Source: Candidatus Villigracilis proximus
GTDB taxonomy: Bacteria; Chloroflexota; Anaerolineae; Anaerolineales; Villigracilaceae
NCBI GenBank assembly: GCA_016715195.1
Contig: JADKBB010000017.1
Location: forward strand, 1 to 64,000
Direction: 5' to 3'
DNA length: 64,000 nucleotides
Within the stretch, counting starts at the first letter, position 1; each line of letters opens with the position of its first letter. Shown here piece by piece: positions 1-8,475 of the stretch. Both the position numbers and the translations under genes were made by a program. Under the pieces are notes generated by a model, which was given only the letters and a program-made list of their open reading frames with translations, ran no database searches and was not told the DNA's origin.

Positions 1-53
1 AACACGGCAAGCATCAAAAAAACAGGAGCTATCTGTTTAATGTAAAGTTTCAT
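1..53 (-). CDS. Start of an unidentified protein (partial)
   Basis: Only the first 17 codons are inside the window and the gene runs off the left edge. An ATG at 53 follows an AAGGA box at 63-67 with 9-base spacing. The product begins MKLYIKQIAPVFLMLAV, a short basic start followed by a hydrophobic stretch, so an exported or membrane protein is likely. It lies 20 bases downstream of the TPM-domain gene on the same strand and may share its transcript. Family unknown. Confidence 0.45.
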   Translation of the reverse strand, partial: MKLYIKQIAPVFLMLAV

Positions 54-73
54 ATCTTAATATCCTTTTCTTT

Positions 74-923
74 TTAATTACCGCGCCCAGAGCGACCACT
101 GCCGCTGCCACCACGCGTTGACCGTCCACCGCCACCCCTGCCACCCCCGAATGGGAATCCTGATCCCCGTGACCCTAAGCCGGGATTGAAGTTGATTCCA
201 CTGCGGGCTAACTTGGGAAGCATCCAAATCATAAACAACAGAAAGAAGCCGCCTAGACACAGTAAACCGCAGAGGGTCAAAATGCCCAGCGGACCCGAAG
301 GCAGCGCGGGCAGATCAATTGTCTGCGGGGTTGACGTAGGATAAATCAGCGGCGCGTAATTTTTGCGCGCAAGCGTGTCGTACTCCTGCACCAGCGTCAA
401 CAATGCCTGATCGATACTTTGCGTGGATTGGTAGGCTTCCTCGGCGGCGCGGTTGAGGGTTGTCAATTCAGAGGCGGTAAGCGCTGGTAAGCCCAATCCC
501 ACGCCGTAATGTACGTCAATGCGGGTGGGTTCAACAACGATCAAAAAGACGAAACCATTATCCTTGCGCTCACCCGTTGGCAAACCAAGCTGCATGTAAC
601 GCAGAAAATGCACGGCACAATTGACCGATTGCCGACCCGGGCTTGTGGTTGAATAGAATCATTGTTTGCGCGATGGAATCCCCATTCAGCCGGTCAAGAA
701 TTACATCCACTTCGGACATTGTCTGTTCTGAGGCATAGCCTTCCGGGTCCACAGTCCAATGTGCCTGCTGGAGATCATACGTGAAGCCGTAATCTGGAGC
801 GGAGCCGTTACCGCATAAGGTTGCATTAGCGCCGACAGAACTGATGTAGCTAAAAAAGCTAAAAACCACGACAACGCTCACAACAATCAGCGTGATGCCC
901 CGCCGGGTTATGCTACGATCCAC
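74..923 (-). pseudogene. TPM-domain membrane protein (YgcG-like), frameshifted
   Basis: Two frames joined near 615-650 give one protein of about 282 residues. The first frame starts at a GTG at 923 behind an AGGAG box and encodes a signal anchor and the start of a TPM domain. The second carries the rest (LPTGERKDNGFVFLIVVEP, HYGVGLG), a transmembrane helix about 70 residues before the end, and a Gly/Arg/Ser-rich tail. TPM proteins of the YgcG type are membrane-anchored with an extracytoplasmic domain, and their role is poorly defined. The total length (850 nt) fits one extra base. A sequencing indel or a recent mutation is equally possible. Confidence 0.75.
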
Positions 924-951
924 AGAATTCTCCTCTAAAGTTGTGATGCCT

Positions 952-1011
952 TTATCTCAAATAGCCAATCAAAAATAATACGATTAAAACAACAACGACA
1001 GTGTATAACAT
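952..1011 (-). CDS. Tiny 19-residue membrane peptide
   Basis: ATG at 1011 follows AAAGGAG at ideal spacing and reads MLYTVVVVLIVLFLIGYLR then TAA. This is a single hydrophobic helix. Its start is nearly identical to that of the neighbouring 52-residue DUF5670-like protein (MLYTIIVILVILWLFGF), so it looks like a one-helix relative or truncated paralogue. The strong ribosome-binding site argues that it is translated. It sits in the same short operon, between the DUF5670-like gene and the TPM gene. Function unknown. Confidence 0.5.
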   Translation of the reverse strand: MLYTVVVVLIVLFLIGYLR

Positions 1012-1088
1012 TGAAAATCTCCTTTCTTATATTTCACATGCAGGAACGGCTTGTCTGCTGCTCCTGCTATTTTTACTGAAGCGCGGAG

Positions 1089-1247
1089 CTATACAACGCC
1101 CAACAGATTCAGAATGACAAGGATGATGGCAATAACAATCAGTGTATGAATCCAATTGCCTGTCTTTGGGAAGCTTGGGCTGATATTCGCACCCAAAAAG
1201 CCAAACAGCCACAAGATCACTAGAATTACAATGATGGTGTACAACAT
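1089..1247 (-). CDS. DUF5670 / lmo0937-type small membrane protein
   Basis: This is a 52-residue protein with two hydrophobic helices around a short Gly/Ser/Pro loop (LGANISPSFPKTGNW). The MLYTIIVILVILW start is typical of the lmo0937/DUF5670 family of very small stress-associated membrane proteins, whose function is unknown. It has a good AAAGGAG box about 8 bases before the ATG. It is first in a minus-strand series with the 19-residue peptide and the TPM protein, divergent from ftsH. The co-location suggests an envelope-stress theme, which is inference. Confidence 0.7.
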   Translation of the reverse strand: MLYTIIVILVILWLFGFLGANISPSFPKTGNWIHTLIVIAIILVILNLLGVV

Positions 1248-1292
1248 GAGGTTTCTCCTTTTGAGCGATTTGCTCTATAACTAACCTACAAT

Positions 1293-1329
1293 AAACCCTC
1301 CCAGCCGTATCCAACAACTGGGAGGGTTT
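1293..1329. repeat. 12-bp perfect inverted repeat between divergent genes
   Basis: AAACCCTCCCAG at 1293-1304 is the exact reverse complement of CTGGGAGGGTTT at 1318-1329, with a 13-base loop. It lies between divergent genes, so it is not in a normal place for an operon-end terminator. Only three or four T residues follow on either side. It could be a relic terminator, an RNA hairpin in the 5' leader of the DUF5670-like gene, or a regulator site. Confidence 0.6.
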
Positions 1330-1520
1330 GCTATCCGCCACTTGGGGGACAAGGCCCATCACATCATTTGAAATCTTGCCTTTACAAACAGAGTATTGCT
1401 GCCAATTTTTGTTAAAATGGTTCTAATGAAATTATTACAGGAAAAGCCACTTAACACGATACTATTATATTGGATTTGATGCACTCTGCATCGAACTTTT
1501 TTACAATGTATCGAGGAGAC

Positions 1521-3313
1521 ATGAAACAATCTGTAAATCAAGTATTGGATTTCTTTAAAAAGCACAAATACGGCAGGATAAGCTTGATCCTTTTAATTCT
1601 TGGACTAGTCGCCATTAGCGCGCTGCTCATCCATTCAATCATGCAGGAAAAACCAGTCGCGCTGAGTAATATCGCAGCGGCTATCACAGACGGGCAAGTA
1701 GTAAAAATTGAAGAACTTCAAGGCAGTGATACCGTGGTCATCCACTACAATGATGGGACGGAAGATACAACGCGGCGCGATCCATCCACTTCCTTTCTGG
1801 AACAGATGCAGTTTCTCGGTGTAAATAAAAGCCAGATGGCGAAGCTGGAATATGAGGTCGTAGCGTCAAGTGCAACCACCAGCGATAAAGTCGTTAGCAC
1901 TGTGATAAGTTTGGCGATGCTCGGCATGATGGGCTTTGCCTTAACACGGATGTCTGGCGGCGTGCTGGGGCGTAAAAAATATGTGGAAGGGGCGATCCCA
2001 AATATCAACTTTAAGGATGTCGCCGGCATGGACGAAAGCCGCGAGGAACTGGTGGATATTGTCACCTTTCTGAAAGATAATCAACTTTATGAGCGCATTG
2101 GCGCGCGCATGCCGCATGGTGTGCTTTTGGCTGGCGACCCGGGAACGGGAAAAACCTTGCTGGCAAAAGCAATTGCCGGCGAAGCCGGCGTGCCGTTCTT
2201 CAGCACTTCCGGTTCTGAATTCGTTGAGATGTTTGTGGGCGTAGGCGCAAGCCGGGTGCGTACGCTCTTTAAGAAGGCGCGCTCGAAAGCCCCCTGCATT
2301 ATTTTTATTGATGAGATCGACGCCGTCGGACGCAAACGCCACGCAGGCGGCGGTGGCGGTGGTGAGATGGAACAGGATCAGACGTTGAATCAGCTGCTCG
2401 TTGAAATGGACGGATTTTCCGCCACTGACGGAGTGGTGGTGCTGGCCGCCACCAATCGTGTAGATGTGCTCGACCCGGCGTTGATCCGTTCGGGTCGCTT
2501 TGACCGCCATGTAAACATCCCCGTCCCGATGTGAAGGGACGCGTGTCCATTTTGGAAGTCCATGTTAAGGACCGACGTCTCGCAGAGGATGTGAATCTCA
2601 TGGATGTTGCCAAGTTCACACCCGGCCTGGTCGGTGCGGATCTGGCGAATATTGTCAATGAAGCGGCGATCATGGCGGTACGCGGTAGTCGTGATGTGAT
2701 CTCGACGCTTGATTTTCAGGAAGCCATCGAAAAATCTTTGATCGGCGGCGTCCAACTCAAGAACCGCGTCATCAGCGAAGATGAACGCCGCACGATTGCT
2801 TATCATGAAGCGGGTCACGCGGTCGTGATGCACGCCACGCCACACTCCGACCCGGTCTATAAAATCACGATCATTCCAAGAGGACAATCGGGCGGCTTTA
2901 CCATGGCGCTCCCGGAGCAGGATAGCATCCTCATGTTCCGCAATCAGATCATGGCGCGTATTATTGGTCTCATGGGCGGACGTGTGGCAGAGGAATTATT
3001 CTGCCATGACATTACCAGCGGCGCATCCAACGATCTGCAAGTTGCCACACAACTGGCTGAAGATATGGTCATGCGCCTGGGGATGAGCGTTAGCGGCTTG
3101 CGGGTTTTTCGCCGTCCCGAAGCTTTTGCAGCGCTGCATACTGGTCAGAAAACATTTGAAACGCTTGATAAGGCAATCAACGAGATTTTGAATGAATGTT
3201 ACGAAGATGCGAAACGCATTATCAGTGAAAAGCGCGATGCGGTTGAGCGAGTGACACAAGCCCTGCTCCAACAAGAGACACTGACACGTGAGGAGTTTAT
3301 CGCATTGATATAG
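1521..3313 (+). pseudogene. ftsH: FtsH-type AAA+/M41 membrane metalloprotease, one-base frameshift
   Basis: Two overlapping frames encode a near-complete FtsH of about 597 residues that degrades membrane and cytosolic proteins with ATP and zinc. Visible are two N-terminal membrane helices, Walker A GDPGTGKT, Walker B IIFIDEID, the second region of homology, the zinc motif HEAGH and the third-ligand segment SGASNDLQVAT. The frame breaks near 2529, where CCC(G)GATGTG has lost one base; restoring it joins NIPVP to DVKGR as in other FtsH proteins. The ATG at 1521, after GAGGAG, is preferred over upstream in-frame starts. A read error or a real lesion in one of several ftsH paralogues are both possible. 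Confidence 0.85.
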
Positions 3314-3386
3314 TTCGATACAAAGTTTACAAAGGAGAGCAAAATGCTAAACCCATGTGGCTAAAAATTTTGGTCTCAATGTGACA

Positions 3387-3845
3387 TTAGGCGGGAATCT
3401 GCTTAACCAGGTGATTAAAGAAAGCACGGTAATGCTGTAAGGCTCTGCGGAGAGTCAGTGGAAAATTATTGTCTTGTTCCCACTGACTCTCCAGCAAACC
3501 ATGTTCATCGGGCAAGCATCAGGGTAATTTTCTCGACCACTTTAGATACCAGCGCATCTGTCTGTTGGACAGCAGTGCTTGGTTCGTCCACAAACCTGCT
3601 CTGGATCTTATTCCAACGTGCATGGAGATGCTCGGATAGGTCAGGGGCAAGTAACGCCGCCAACGGTTCGACACTCGCGTCAATAGGGCAGCCGTTTCAT
3701 CCATCGGGATTACATTGATAATGGCTTCATCCAGCGGGTCAACAGTGACAATGCCGCCGCCCATCTGCACTTCGTGCGGGGAAGAGTCATCAAAACGACC
3801 TGAATTTACTACAACCGGGGTGTTCGTTCTTTGTACACTCATCAT
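3387..3845 (-). pseudogene. Conserved hypothetical helical protein, two frameshifts
   Basis: The reading frame changes twice (near 3675 and near 3510) but can be followed from MSVQRTNTPVVV through HARWNKIQSRFVDEPS and HGLLESQWEQDN to HYRAFFNHLVKQIPA and TAA at 3387. The pattern 'RW..IQ.RFVD.P..AV..AD.LV', a charged EQW-like segment and a C-terminal YR(S/A)(F/L)F helix is common in uncharacterised actinobacterial and chloroflexal proteins. The N-terminal 50 residues are not recognised. A 13-bp inverted repeat (3449-3461/3480-3492) falls inside the coding sequence. The gene converges on ftsH and follows a fragment of a related gene. Confidence 0.6.
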
Positions 3846-3853
3846 GATATTTC

Positions 3854-3999
3854 TTATGCAACAACTGTTTTTTTTGTCCGAGCAATTCCTTGAACAAAGA
3901 CCGGTAATAGATCATTGCCTGCCTTGGCTCTTCAGTATCTGACTGGTGCTTTTCACTCTGGATGGCGATCACCGCAGCAGCGCAGTAATTGCTATCCAA
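3854..3999 (-). pseudogene. C-terminal fragment related to the next gene
   Basis: The translated piece TEEPRQAMIYYRSLFKELLG resembles the C-terminal helix of the downstream gene (LRRALQHYRAFFNHLV). The remaining upstream part cannot be followed. After a one-base shift in an A run the frame ends in TAA at 3854, just before the start of the next gene. It is best read as the tail of a decayed tandem paralogue. Confidence 0.4.
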
Positions 4000-4128
4000 A
4001 GCAGGGGATAACTGACCCAGACATCACGCTTGTGCTGGCTACTTGCTCATCTGCAAGTATTTGTAGGAGTTTTGAAAAAAGATTGATCCTCGGCTTATTT
4101 CCCCTTGAAATTATGCCTTCTTCATTTA

Positions 4129-4225
4129 CTATATGCACGATCTGTCGCGTTTTCAGTTCCATCACCACAAATACATACCAGCCAGTCAGTTACGACCGTG
4201 AAGTCGCATGCCCAGGGTGTCTATG
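4129..4225 (-). pseudogene. Integrase/transposase core remnant
   Basis: On the minus strand, after small frame changes, the sequence reads PWACDFTVVTDWLV followed by YVFVVMELKTRQIVHI. This resembles the first catalytic-aspartate strand of rve-type integrase cores (W.CDF...., then VF..EL.(S/T)R.IVH). Only about 30 codons survive, with no second or third acidic residue and no terminal inverted repeats visible. It is too short to assign to an IS family. Confidence 0.35.
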
Positions 4226-4252
4226 GCTTGGTTCTTCAAAAAAGCTGCTCAA

Positions 4253-4452
4253 TCGTTTCAGGTGAAAATCTTTGGCTTGCCTTGCGATTTCTTCCTTCAT
4301 TAGATATGTTTCCAAAGCTGAAAACTTGTGACATAAGCGGACAATTGTCTCGACTTTAATGAAATGCTCCACCAATTGCTCGACAGTCTCCGTGTCCCCA
4401 CGTAAAATGAGTCAGTCTTGATAGAAGAAATGACCTAAAAAGACTCAAACAT
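4253..4452 (-). pseudogene. CdiI-like immunity protein remnant, copy 1
   Basis: Starting at an ATG at 4452 and allowing one missing T, the frame reads MFESFLGHFFYQD, a stop, then LILRGDTETVEQLVEHFIK and further helical sequence. FLG.(F/Y)F.QDW...GDT.E.(V).. is the hallmark of the CdiI immunity family that protects against contact-dependent inhibition toxins. In this copy the tryptophan codon of QDW is TGA. The same missing T occurs in copy 2 near 9.9 kb, so the frame loss is shared. No CdiA toxin gene is visible. The assignment rests on motif memory only. Confidence 0.45.
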
Positions 4453-4481
4453 AAATTATTGTCAGTTGGCAAAATAGTTAT
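4330..4481. repeat. 152-bp degenerate direct repeat, copy 1
   Basis: Collinear over 152 bases without gaps with 9786-9937, at roughly 80-85% identity by hand count. The best-conserved core is TAGTCTCCGTGTCCCCACG-like sequence through AGAAGAAAT. It contains the CdiI-like remnant. Together the copies bracket the MacAB-like exporter, its lipoproteins and the structured RNA. Confidence 0.8.
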
Positions 4482-4484
4482 ACT

Positions 4485-4515
4485 TCACGGTTCCGATCCC
4501 CCGTCGGGACCGCCA
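4485..4515 (+). other. tRNA 3'-end-like fragment
   Basis: The sequence resembles the last third of a tRNA: a TTC-containing T-loop region, CCCCCG, then CGGGACC-G-CCA as an acceptor strand, discriminator G and encoded CCA. The G discriminator and CCGCCA end would suit tRNA-Asp. No matching GGTCCCG 5' strand or anticodon arm occurs upstream, so it is not a complete gene. It could be an attachment-site remnant next to the integrase fragment, or chance. Confidence 0.3.
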
Positions 4516-4526
4516 AAAGTAAAGTG

Positions 4527-4562
4527 AAAAAACCGCCCTAAATGGTGGTTTTTATTTATTTT
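4527..4562 (+). terminator. Rho-independent terminator
   Basis: AAAAACCGCC and GGTGGTTTTT form a stem with one G-U pair around CTAAAT, followed by a T-rich tract. It is oriented to end plus-strand transcription coming from the tRNA-like fragment and isolates the downstream promoter at 4756. Confidence 0.6.
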
Positions 4563-4755
4563 TTCCACTTTTAGCGTGAAAAAATAGTTACGCACTGTGG
4601 TCTCTATTATTGGGTATCTTTCAACGAACTCGCGATCGCGAAGCCTGTATTTTTATAGTAAAACCTATTGTGGTCAGGAAAATCTACACTTTTGAAAACT
4701 GCTTTCATCTCGTAAGTTTTAATTCAGCACACTTTCTATTTCCATTCATTTTACC

Positions 4756-4761
4756 TATAAT
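4756..4761 (+). promoter_or_regulatory. Consensus -10 box (TATAAT) of the exporter leader
   Basis: A perfect TATAAT lies 9 bases before an ATG (4771) and directly upstream of the structured RNA region. No good -35 box is seen at 16-18 bases. The predicted start of transcription is around 4768. Confidence 0.5.
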
Positions 4762-4767
4762 TTAGAG

Positions 4768-4975
4768 CGGATGAACGAAGTGGCCGGCACAGGACGGATT
4801 TGAGCCGAGTCTAGAGGGGACGGATAGGGAAGTACATTCAACTTCCCATTACCGACTGTGCCATAGAAAAGGAAAGCTCTGCATGATCTGGTCTGACCTT
4901 TCTCCCATAATATTTTTCAACCTCATCCTACATTCAGAACTCCGAGTCTGCAAAGCTTTGGAGTTCTTCTTTTTA
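4768..4975 (+). ncRNA. Candidate structured RNA or riboswitch leader
   Basis: The region between a TATAAT box and a strong terminator folds by eye. GGCACAG (4786-4792) pairs with CTGTGCC (4856-4862). Inside are a CGG/CCG hairpin and a stem with GGGAAGT (4827-4833) and ACTTCCC (4841-4847) around a 7-base loop, giving a three-way junction. A further AGGAAAG/CTTTCT pairing follows near 4870-4915. It ends in the terminator at 4936-4975, 90 bases before the exporter gene. This suits a transcriptionally acting riboswitch or an independent small RNA of about 200 nt. I could not match it to a known class. A 10-codon frame (MNEVAGTGRI) opens at 4771 but shows no amino-acid bias. Confidence 0.45.
4936..4975 (+). 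terminator. Terminator upstream of the exporter gene
   Basis: AGAACTCC (4936-4943) and GGAGTTCT (4960-4967) form an 8-bp stem followed by TCTTTTTATTTCTTT. It lies between the candidate structured RNA and the adaptor gene and could be the off-state of a riboswitch or the end of a small RNA. Confidence 0.75.
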
Positions 4976-5065
4976 TTTCTTTACACGTTCTTCACAGTAG
5001 TGTCATCTTTTCTTTATGGCTGTCCAGTAAATTTGACATCACAATAAACATTTCAGGAGTCCATC

Positions 5066-6337
5066 ATGCAGAAAAACATTTCTCAAAAATTTTCCCGCAA
5101 AACAATTTTCATCACGCTTTTTGCGGCACTGGCTTTAATTATTGCCGTTGTATTTTTCGTGCGTCCCGCCTCAAGTGAAGCCGCCGAGGTGCCTGCTTTG
5201 CAAACTGCCAAAGTCCGTACGGGTGATCTGGTTGTAACTGCCAGTGGAGCAGGTACGGTGGTTCCCGCATCACAGCTTGATCTTGGCTTTCGCACCTCTG
5301 GCGTACTGACCGAACTAAACGTAGCCGTCGGCGAATCGGTGCAGACCGCGCAAGTGTTGGCAAGGCTCGAAGAGAATATTCAGGCTGAGTCGGATTTCCA
5401 GGCGTTGTTCACCATCCAAGGCGTGGCAAAAGCCGAACTGGCTCTCGTCAGCGCCAAGGATGCATTGGTCGTTGCCGAAAGCAACGTTAGTTATCTGGTT
5501 GGCTCCGACGCCTGGTATTGGCAGCAACAATTGGAAAGACCCGAAGCCACGCAAGCCGAAAAGGATTTGGCGCAATCCAAGTTGGAATATTTTCTGAGCT
5601 TGCGCTACATTGACGAATCAGATATTGCGCTGGCACAAGCCAATCTTGAATCTGCGCGAGTGGCTTTGCAGGACGCTCAAGCTGCGCTCGATATTGTCAA
5701 AGCGGGACCCGACGCATTAAACGCGCCCATCGCCGCGCTGGGATCTGAGATGGCGAAACTGGAGCAGGCTCGTCTGTTAGTGGAAAGCACCCGATTGACC
5801 GCCCCCTTTGACGGCACTGTGACTTCGCTCAACGCGGTCACTGGGCAGACGGTTGGCACGACCCCAATCATGACCATTGCCACAACCGAAAAATTATTGG
5901 TACGGTTTTATCTCGACGAAACCGATCTGGACAAAGTGAAAGTTGGCAATCGTGTCACATTCATGTTTGACGCTTACCAAAATCAGCCCGTGGACGGCGA
6001 AGTGGTCATCGTTGAACCGACCCTGCAAGTAGTGGATGGCACGCCCGTGATTGTCGTCTGGGCAACCCTGCCCACTGAAACAGGATTCAATCTCATGTCA
6101 GGTATGACCGTGGATGTGGAAGTCATCGCGGGAGAATCGCTCAAGACTCTCATCATCCCCGTGCAGGCCCTGCGTGAATTAGCTCCAGGTTCATACGCTG
6201 TCTTTATCGTGGATGCAAATGGACAATTGGTCATGACTCCCGTCACAGTCGGTCTGCGTGATTTTGCCAACGCTGAAATTTTGAGCGGCGTGAAGGCAGG
6301 CGATGTGGTCAGCACCGGCACAGTGGAAACAAAGTAA
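5066..6337 (+). CDS. MacA/HlyD-type periplasmic adaptor of an ABC exporter
   Basis: This 423-residue adaptor protein would link an inner-membrane MacB-type ABC transporter to export across the envelope. It has an N-terminal membrane anchor (about residues 14-34), a biotinyl-lipoyl half (TASGAGTVVPASQLDLGFRT), a central alpha-helical hairpin (about 100-225), the returning lipoyl half (TAPFDGTVTSLNAVTGQTVG), a beta-barrel and a membrane-proximal domain. The ATG at 5066 follows a CAGGAGT box. It leads a four- or five-gene plus-strand unit with ATPase, permease and two lipoproteins. A structured RNA and terminator lie upstream and may control it. Substrate unknown. Confidence 0.88.
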   Translation: MQKNISQKFSRKTIFITLFAALALIIAVVFFVRPASSEAAEVPALQTAKVRTGDLVVTASGAGTVVPASQLDLGFRTSGVLTELNVAVGESVQTAQVLARLEENIQAESDFQALFTIQGVAKAELALVSAKDALVVAESNVSYLVGSDAWYWQQQLERPEATQAEKDLAQSKLEYFLSLRYIDESDIALAQANLESARVALQDAQAALDIVKAGPDALNAPIAALGSEMAKLEQARLLVESTRLTAPFDGTVTSLNAVTGQTVGTTPIMTIATTEKLLVRFYLDETDLDKVKVGNRVTFMFDAYQNQPVDGEVVIVEPTLQVVDGTPVIVVWATLPTETGFNLMSGMTVDVEVIAGESLKTLIIPVQALRELAPGSYAVFIVDANGQLVMTPVTVGLRDFANAEILSGVKAGDVVSTGTVETK

Positions 6338-6376
6338 ACAGTAAACAGTGATCGGTAATTAGTGTAGAGGTATTTG

Positions 6377-7099
6377 ATGGAAAATAATCTAATTGAAATT
6401 ACGGGTATGACAAAAATATATGGCATGGATGAAGCGGCTGTCTCTGCGTTGGCTGGTGTCAACGTGGAAGTCTCACGCGGTGAGTTCGTCGCCATCATGG
6501 GACATTCAGGCTCGGGCAAGTCCACGCTGATGAATATTCTTGGCTGTCTCGACCGTCCCACGGAAGGCGCATATCTGCTCGATGGGCACGATGTTGGGCA
6601 GATGAGCAAGGATGAACTCGCTGAAATTCGCAATGAGAAATTGGGATTTATCTTTCAGTCATTCAATCTGCTGCCGCGCTTGAGCGCGCTTTCCAACGTC
6701 ATGCTGCCTATGCTCTATAACAATGAAGACATCAGCGACGCAGAGGCAGAAGCCCGCGCGATTGCCTCACTCGAAGCTGTCGGTCTCGGCGGACGCCTGC
6801 ATCATCGTCCCAATCAACTCTCCGGCGGACAGCAACAGCGTGTAGCCATTGCTCGTGCGCTGGTCAATCGTCCCCCGTTGATTTTGGCAGATGAACCCAC
6901 TGGCAATCTCGATTCAAAATCGAGCGTCGAAATCATGGACATCCTGCACCACCTGCATAAGAACGGCGCGACCATCGTCATGGTCACACACGAGCCCGAC
7001 ATTGCCATCCACGCTGAACGGATCATCTGCGTCAAAGACGGACTCATTCTTTCCGATGGGCGCAATGGCGCCAGTCCATGTTTAGGTTCACATAAATGA
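6377..7099 (+). CDS. MacB/LolD-type ABC transporter ATPase
   Basis: A 240-residue ATPase with Walker A GHSGSGKST, Q-loop FQSFNLLP, signature LSGGQQQRVAIARAL, Walker B LILADEPTGNLD and switch histidine VMVTH. This motif set is that of the MacB/LolD/FtsE subclass, which powers mechanotransmission-type exporters rather than classical channels. The ATG at 6377 follows AGAGG; the TTG directly before it is less likely. It follows the adaptor by 39 bases and precedes the FtsX-like permease, so the three should form one exporter. The last residues (GASPCLGSHK) are unremarkable. Confidence 0.9.
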   Translation: MENNLIEITGMTKIYGMDEAAVSALAGVNVEVSRGEFVAIMGHSGSGKSTLMNILGCLDRPTEGAYLLDGHDVGQMSKDELAEIRNEKLGFIFQSFNLLPRLSALSNVMLPMLYNNEDISDAEAEARAIASLEAVGLGGRLHHRPNQLSGGQQQRVAIARALVNRPPLILADEPTGNLDSKSSVEIMDILHHLHKNGATIVMVTHEPDIAIHAERIICVKDGLILSDGRNGASPCLGSHK

Positions 7100-7173
7100 T
7101 TAAACACAAAGGTCGCGAAGTAAAAACCAACCCTTGCTTTTCCCTTTGTGTACTTTGTGTCCTTCGTGTTTAA
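7100..7173. repeat. Intergenic inverted repeat
   Basis: TTAAACACAAAGG (7100-7112) and CCTTCGTGTTTAA (7161-7173) are inverted with one mismatch, with a further CTTTGTG copy between them. It fills the gap between the ATPase and permease genes. It looks like a dispersed intergenic palindrome and could act as an RNA processing or stability hairpin. Confidence 0.55.
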
Positions 7174-7199
7174 ACTTTTTCCTATAAATAGAGATAACA

Positions 7200-8449
7200 A
7201 TGAAACTCAAAAAATATTTCGCACAGCCTGGGAAGGCTTAATGCTCAACAAAGTCCGCTCGTTTTTGACGACGCTAGGCGTCATCATCGGCGTGGCTTCG
7301 GTCATCGTCATGCTCGCAGTCAGCGCGGGGAGCCGAGGCTTCCATTGCAGAACAGATCAATGCGCTCGGCGCAAATCTGATCATCGTCTCACCTATGCGC
7401 GGCACACCAGGCGCGGCCAAGACCCTGCTATTAGATGACGCCTACGCCATCGCCGAACAGGTAGTTGGAACATCTGGCATTTCTGCCGAGCAATCACCCG
7501 CAGCACAGAATATCCGCGTGAACGGCATCACCCTCGAATCCATTCCCGTTATTGGCACCACTGCAGATTTCCCCAACGTGCGCGATTACGCCGTCGCAGA
7601 AGGGCGCTACTTCTCTACCGACGAAGATGATCGCAAGGCAAAACTGGTTGTCCTCGGCGCAGGTATTGCCACCGACTGTTCGGCACAGAAAGTGCCATCG
7701 GACAAACCGTCACCGTGGACTCGACCAAACTCACAGTGATCGGCGTGATGGAAGCCAAGGGTGTCGTCGCCGATATTGATTACGATGGACGCATCTACCT
7801 GCCACTCAGTATCGTCTTTCAAAAATACATGCCCATCTCCACACTCCGCGCCGACGCCGTCCGCACGATCTATCTCAAAGCTGAAAGCCAGGAACAGATC
7901 GATAGCATCATCGCGCAGACCACTGCATTACTTGCCGCACGTCACGATGTTGATCCCGCTAAACCTGATTTCACCGTGCAGACTCAACAAGACATCATCG
8001 CCACACAGGAAGCCACCACCGCAGCATTTCGTGATTTGTTGGCATGGGTTGCGGGCATTTCTCTGCTCGTCGGCGGCATCGGCATCATGAACATCATGCT
8101 TGCCAGCGTCACCGAACGCACACGTGAGATTGGTCTGCGTCAGGCGCTTGGCGCGCGCGCTTCTACCGTCTTGATGCAATTCCTGATCGAAGCCATCATC
8201 CTCAGCCTCGCAGGCGGATTGGTCGGTGTCATCCTCGGTATTGGAGGTTCCTATCTATTCGGCGCCTTCGGAACCATGCGCACCGAGATCGTCCCCATGT
8301 CCATTCCGCTTGCATTTGGCGCGGCAACCATCGTCGGCATTTTCTTCGGCTACTACCCCGCCACACAAGCCGCAAAACTTGACCCCATCGAAGCATTGCG
8401 GCGCGAATTGCCAGTGGGCAGTAATCAGTCGTCAGTAATTATTTTTTGA
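7200..8449 (+). pseudogene. MacB/FtsX-type ABC permease, three frameshifts
   Basis: Joined frames give about 416 residues: cytoplasmic start, first membrane helix (TTLGVIIGVASVIVMLAVSA), a large periplasmic MacB-core domain, and three C-terminal helices containing the FtsX signature (GGIGIMNIMLASVTERTREI). Shifts lie near 7213 (A run one short), near 7328 (one extra base; the resumed frame reads AEASIAEQINALGANLIIV) and near 7677 (GAC(C)TGTTC one short). The net length change agrees with these three. The true start is inferred at ATG 7200 with only a weak ribosome site. Function depends on whether the indels are sequencing errors. Confidence 0.8.
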
Positions 8450-8475
8450 ATCATTCAATCAAAAAGGATTTCACA

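Noticed and set aside
3344..3440. A small plus-strand gene after a good AAAGGAG box
   Set aside because: The frame breaks after six codons, and the apparent coding pattern is antisense to the better-supported minus-strand gene whose C-terminus lies here.
3449..3492. 13-bp inverted repeat thought to be a terminator
   Set aside because: It falls inside the recovered minus-strand coding sequence and has no T-run.
4440..4515. Complete tRNA gene
   Set aside because: Only the T-arm-like part and CCA end are present; no matching acceptor 5' strand or anticodon arm.
4631..4640. CGCGATCGCG palindrome
   Set aside because: A single HIP1-like octamer context is expected by chance and no other copies were noticed nearby.
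4771..4803. Regulatory leader peptide for the exporter (MNEVAGTGRI)
   Set aside because: No amino-acid bias and no ribosome site; the RNA structure itself is the stronger signal.
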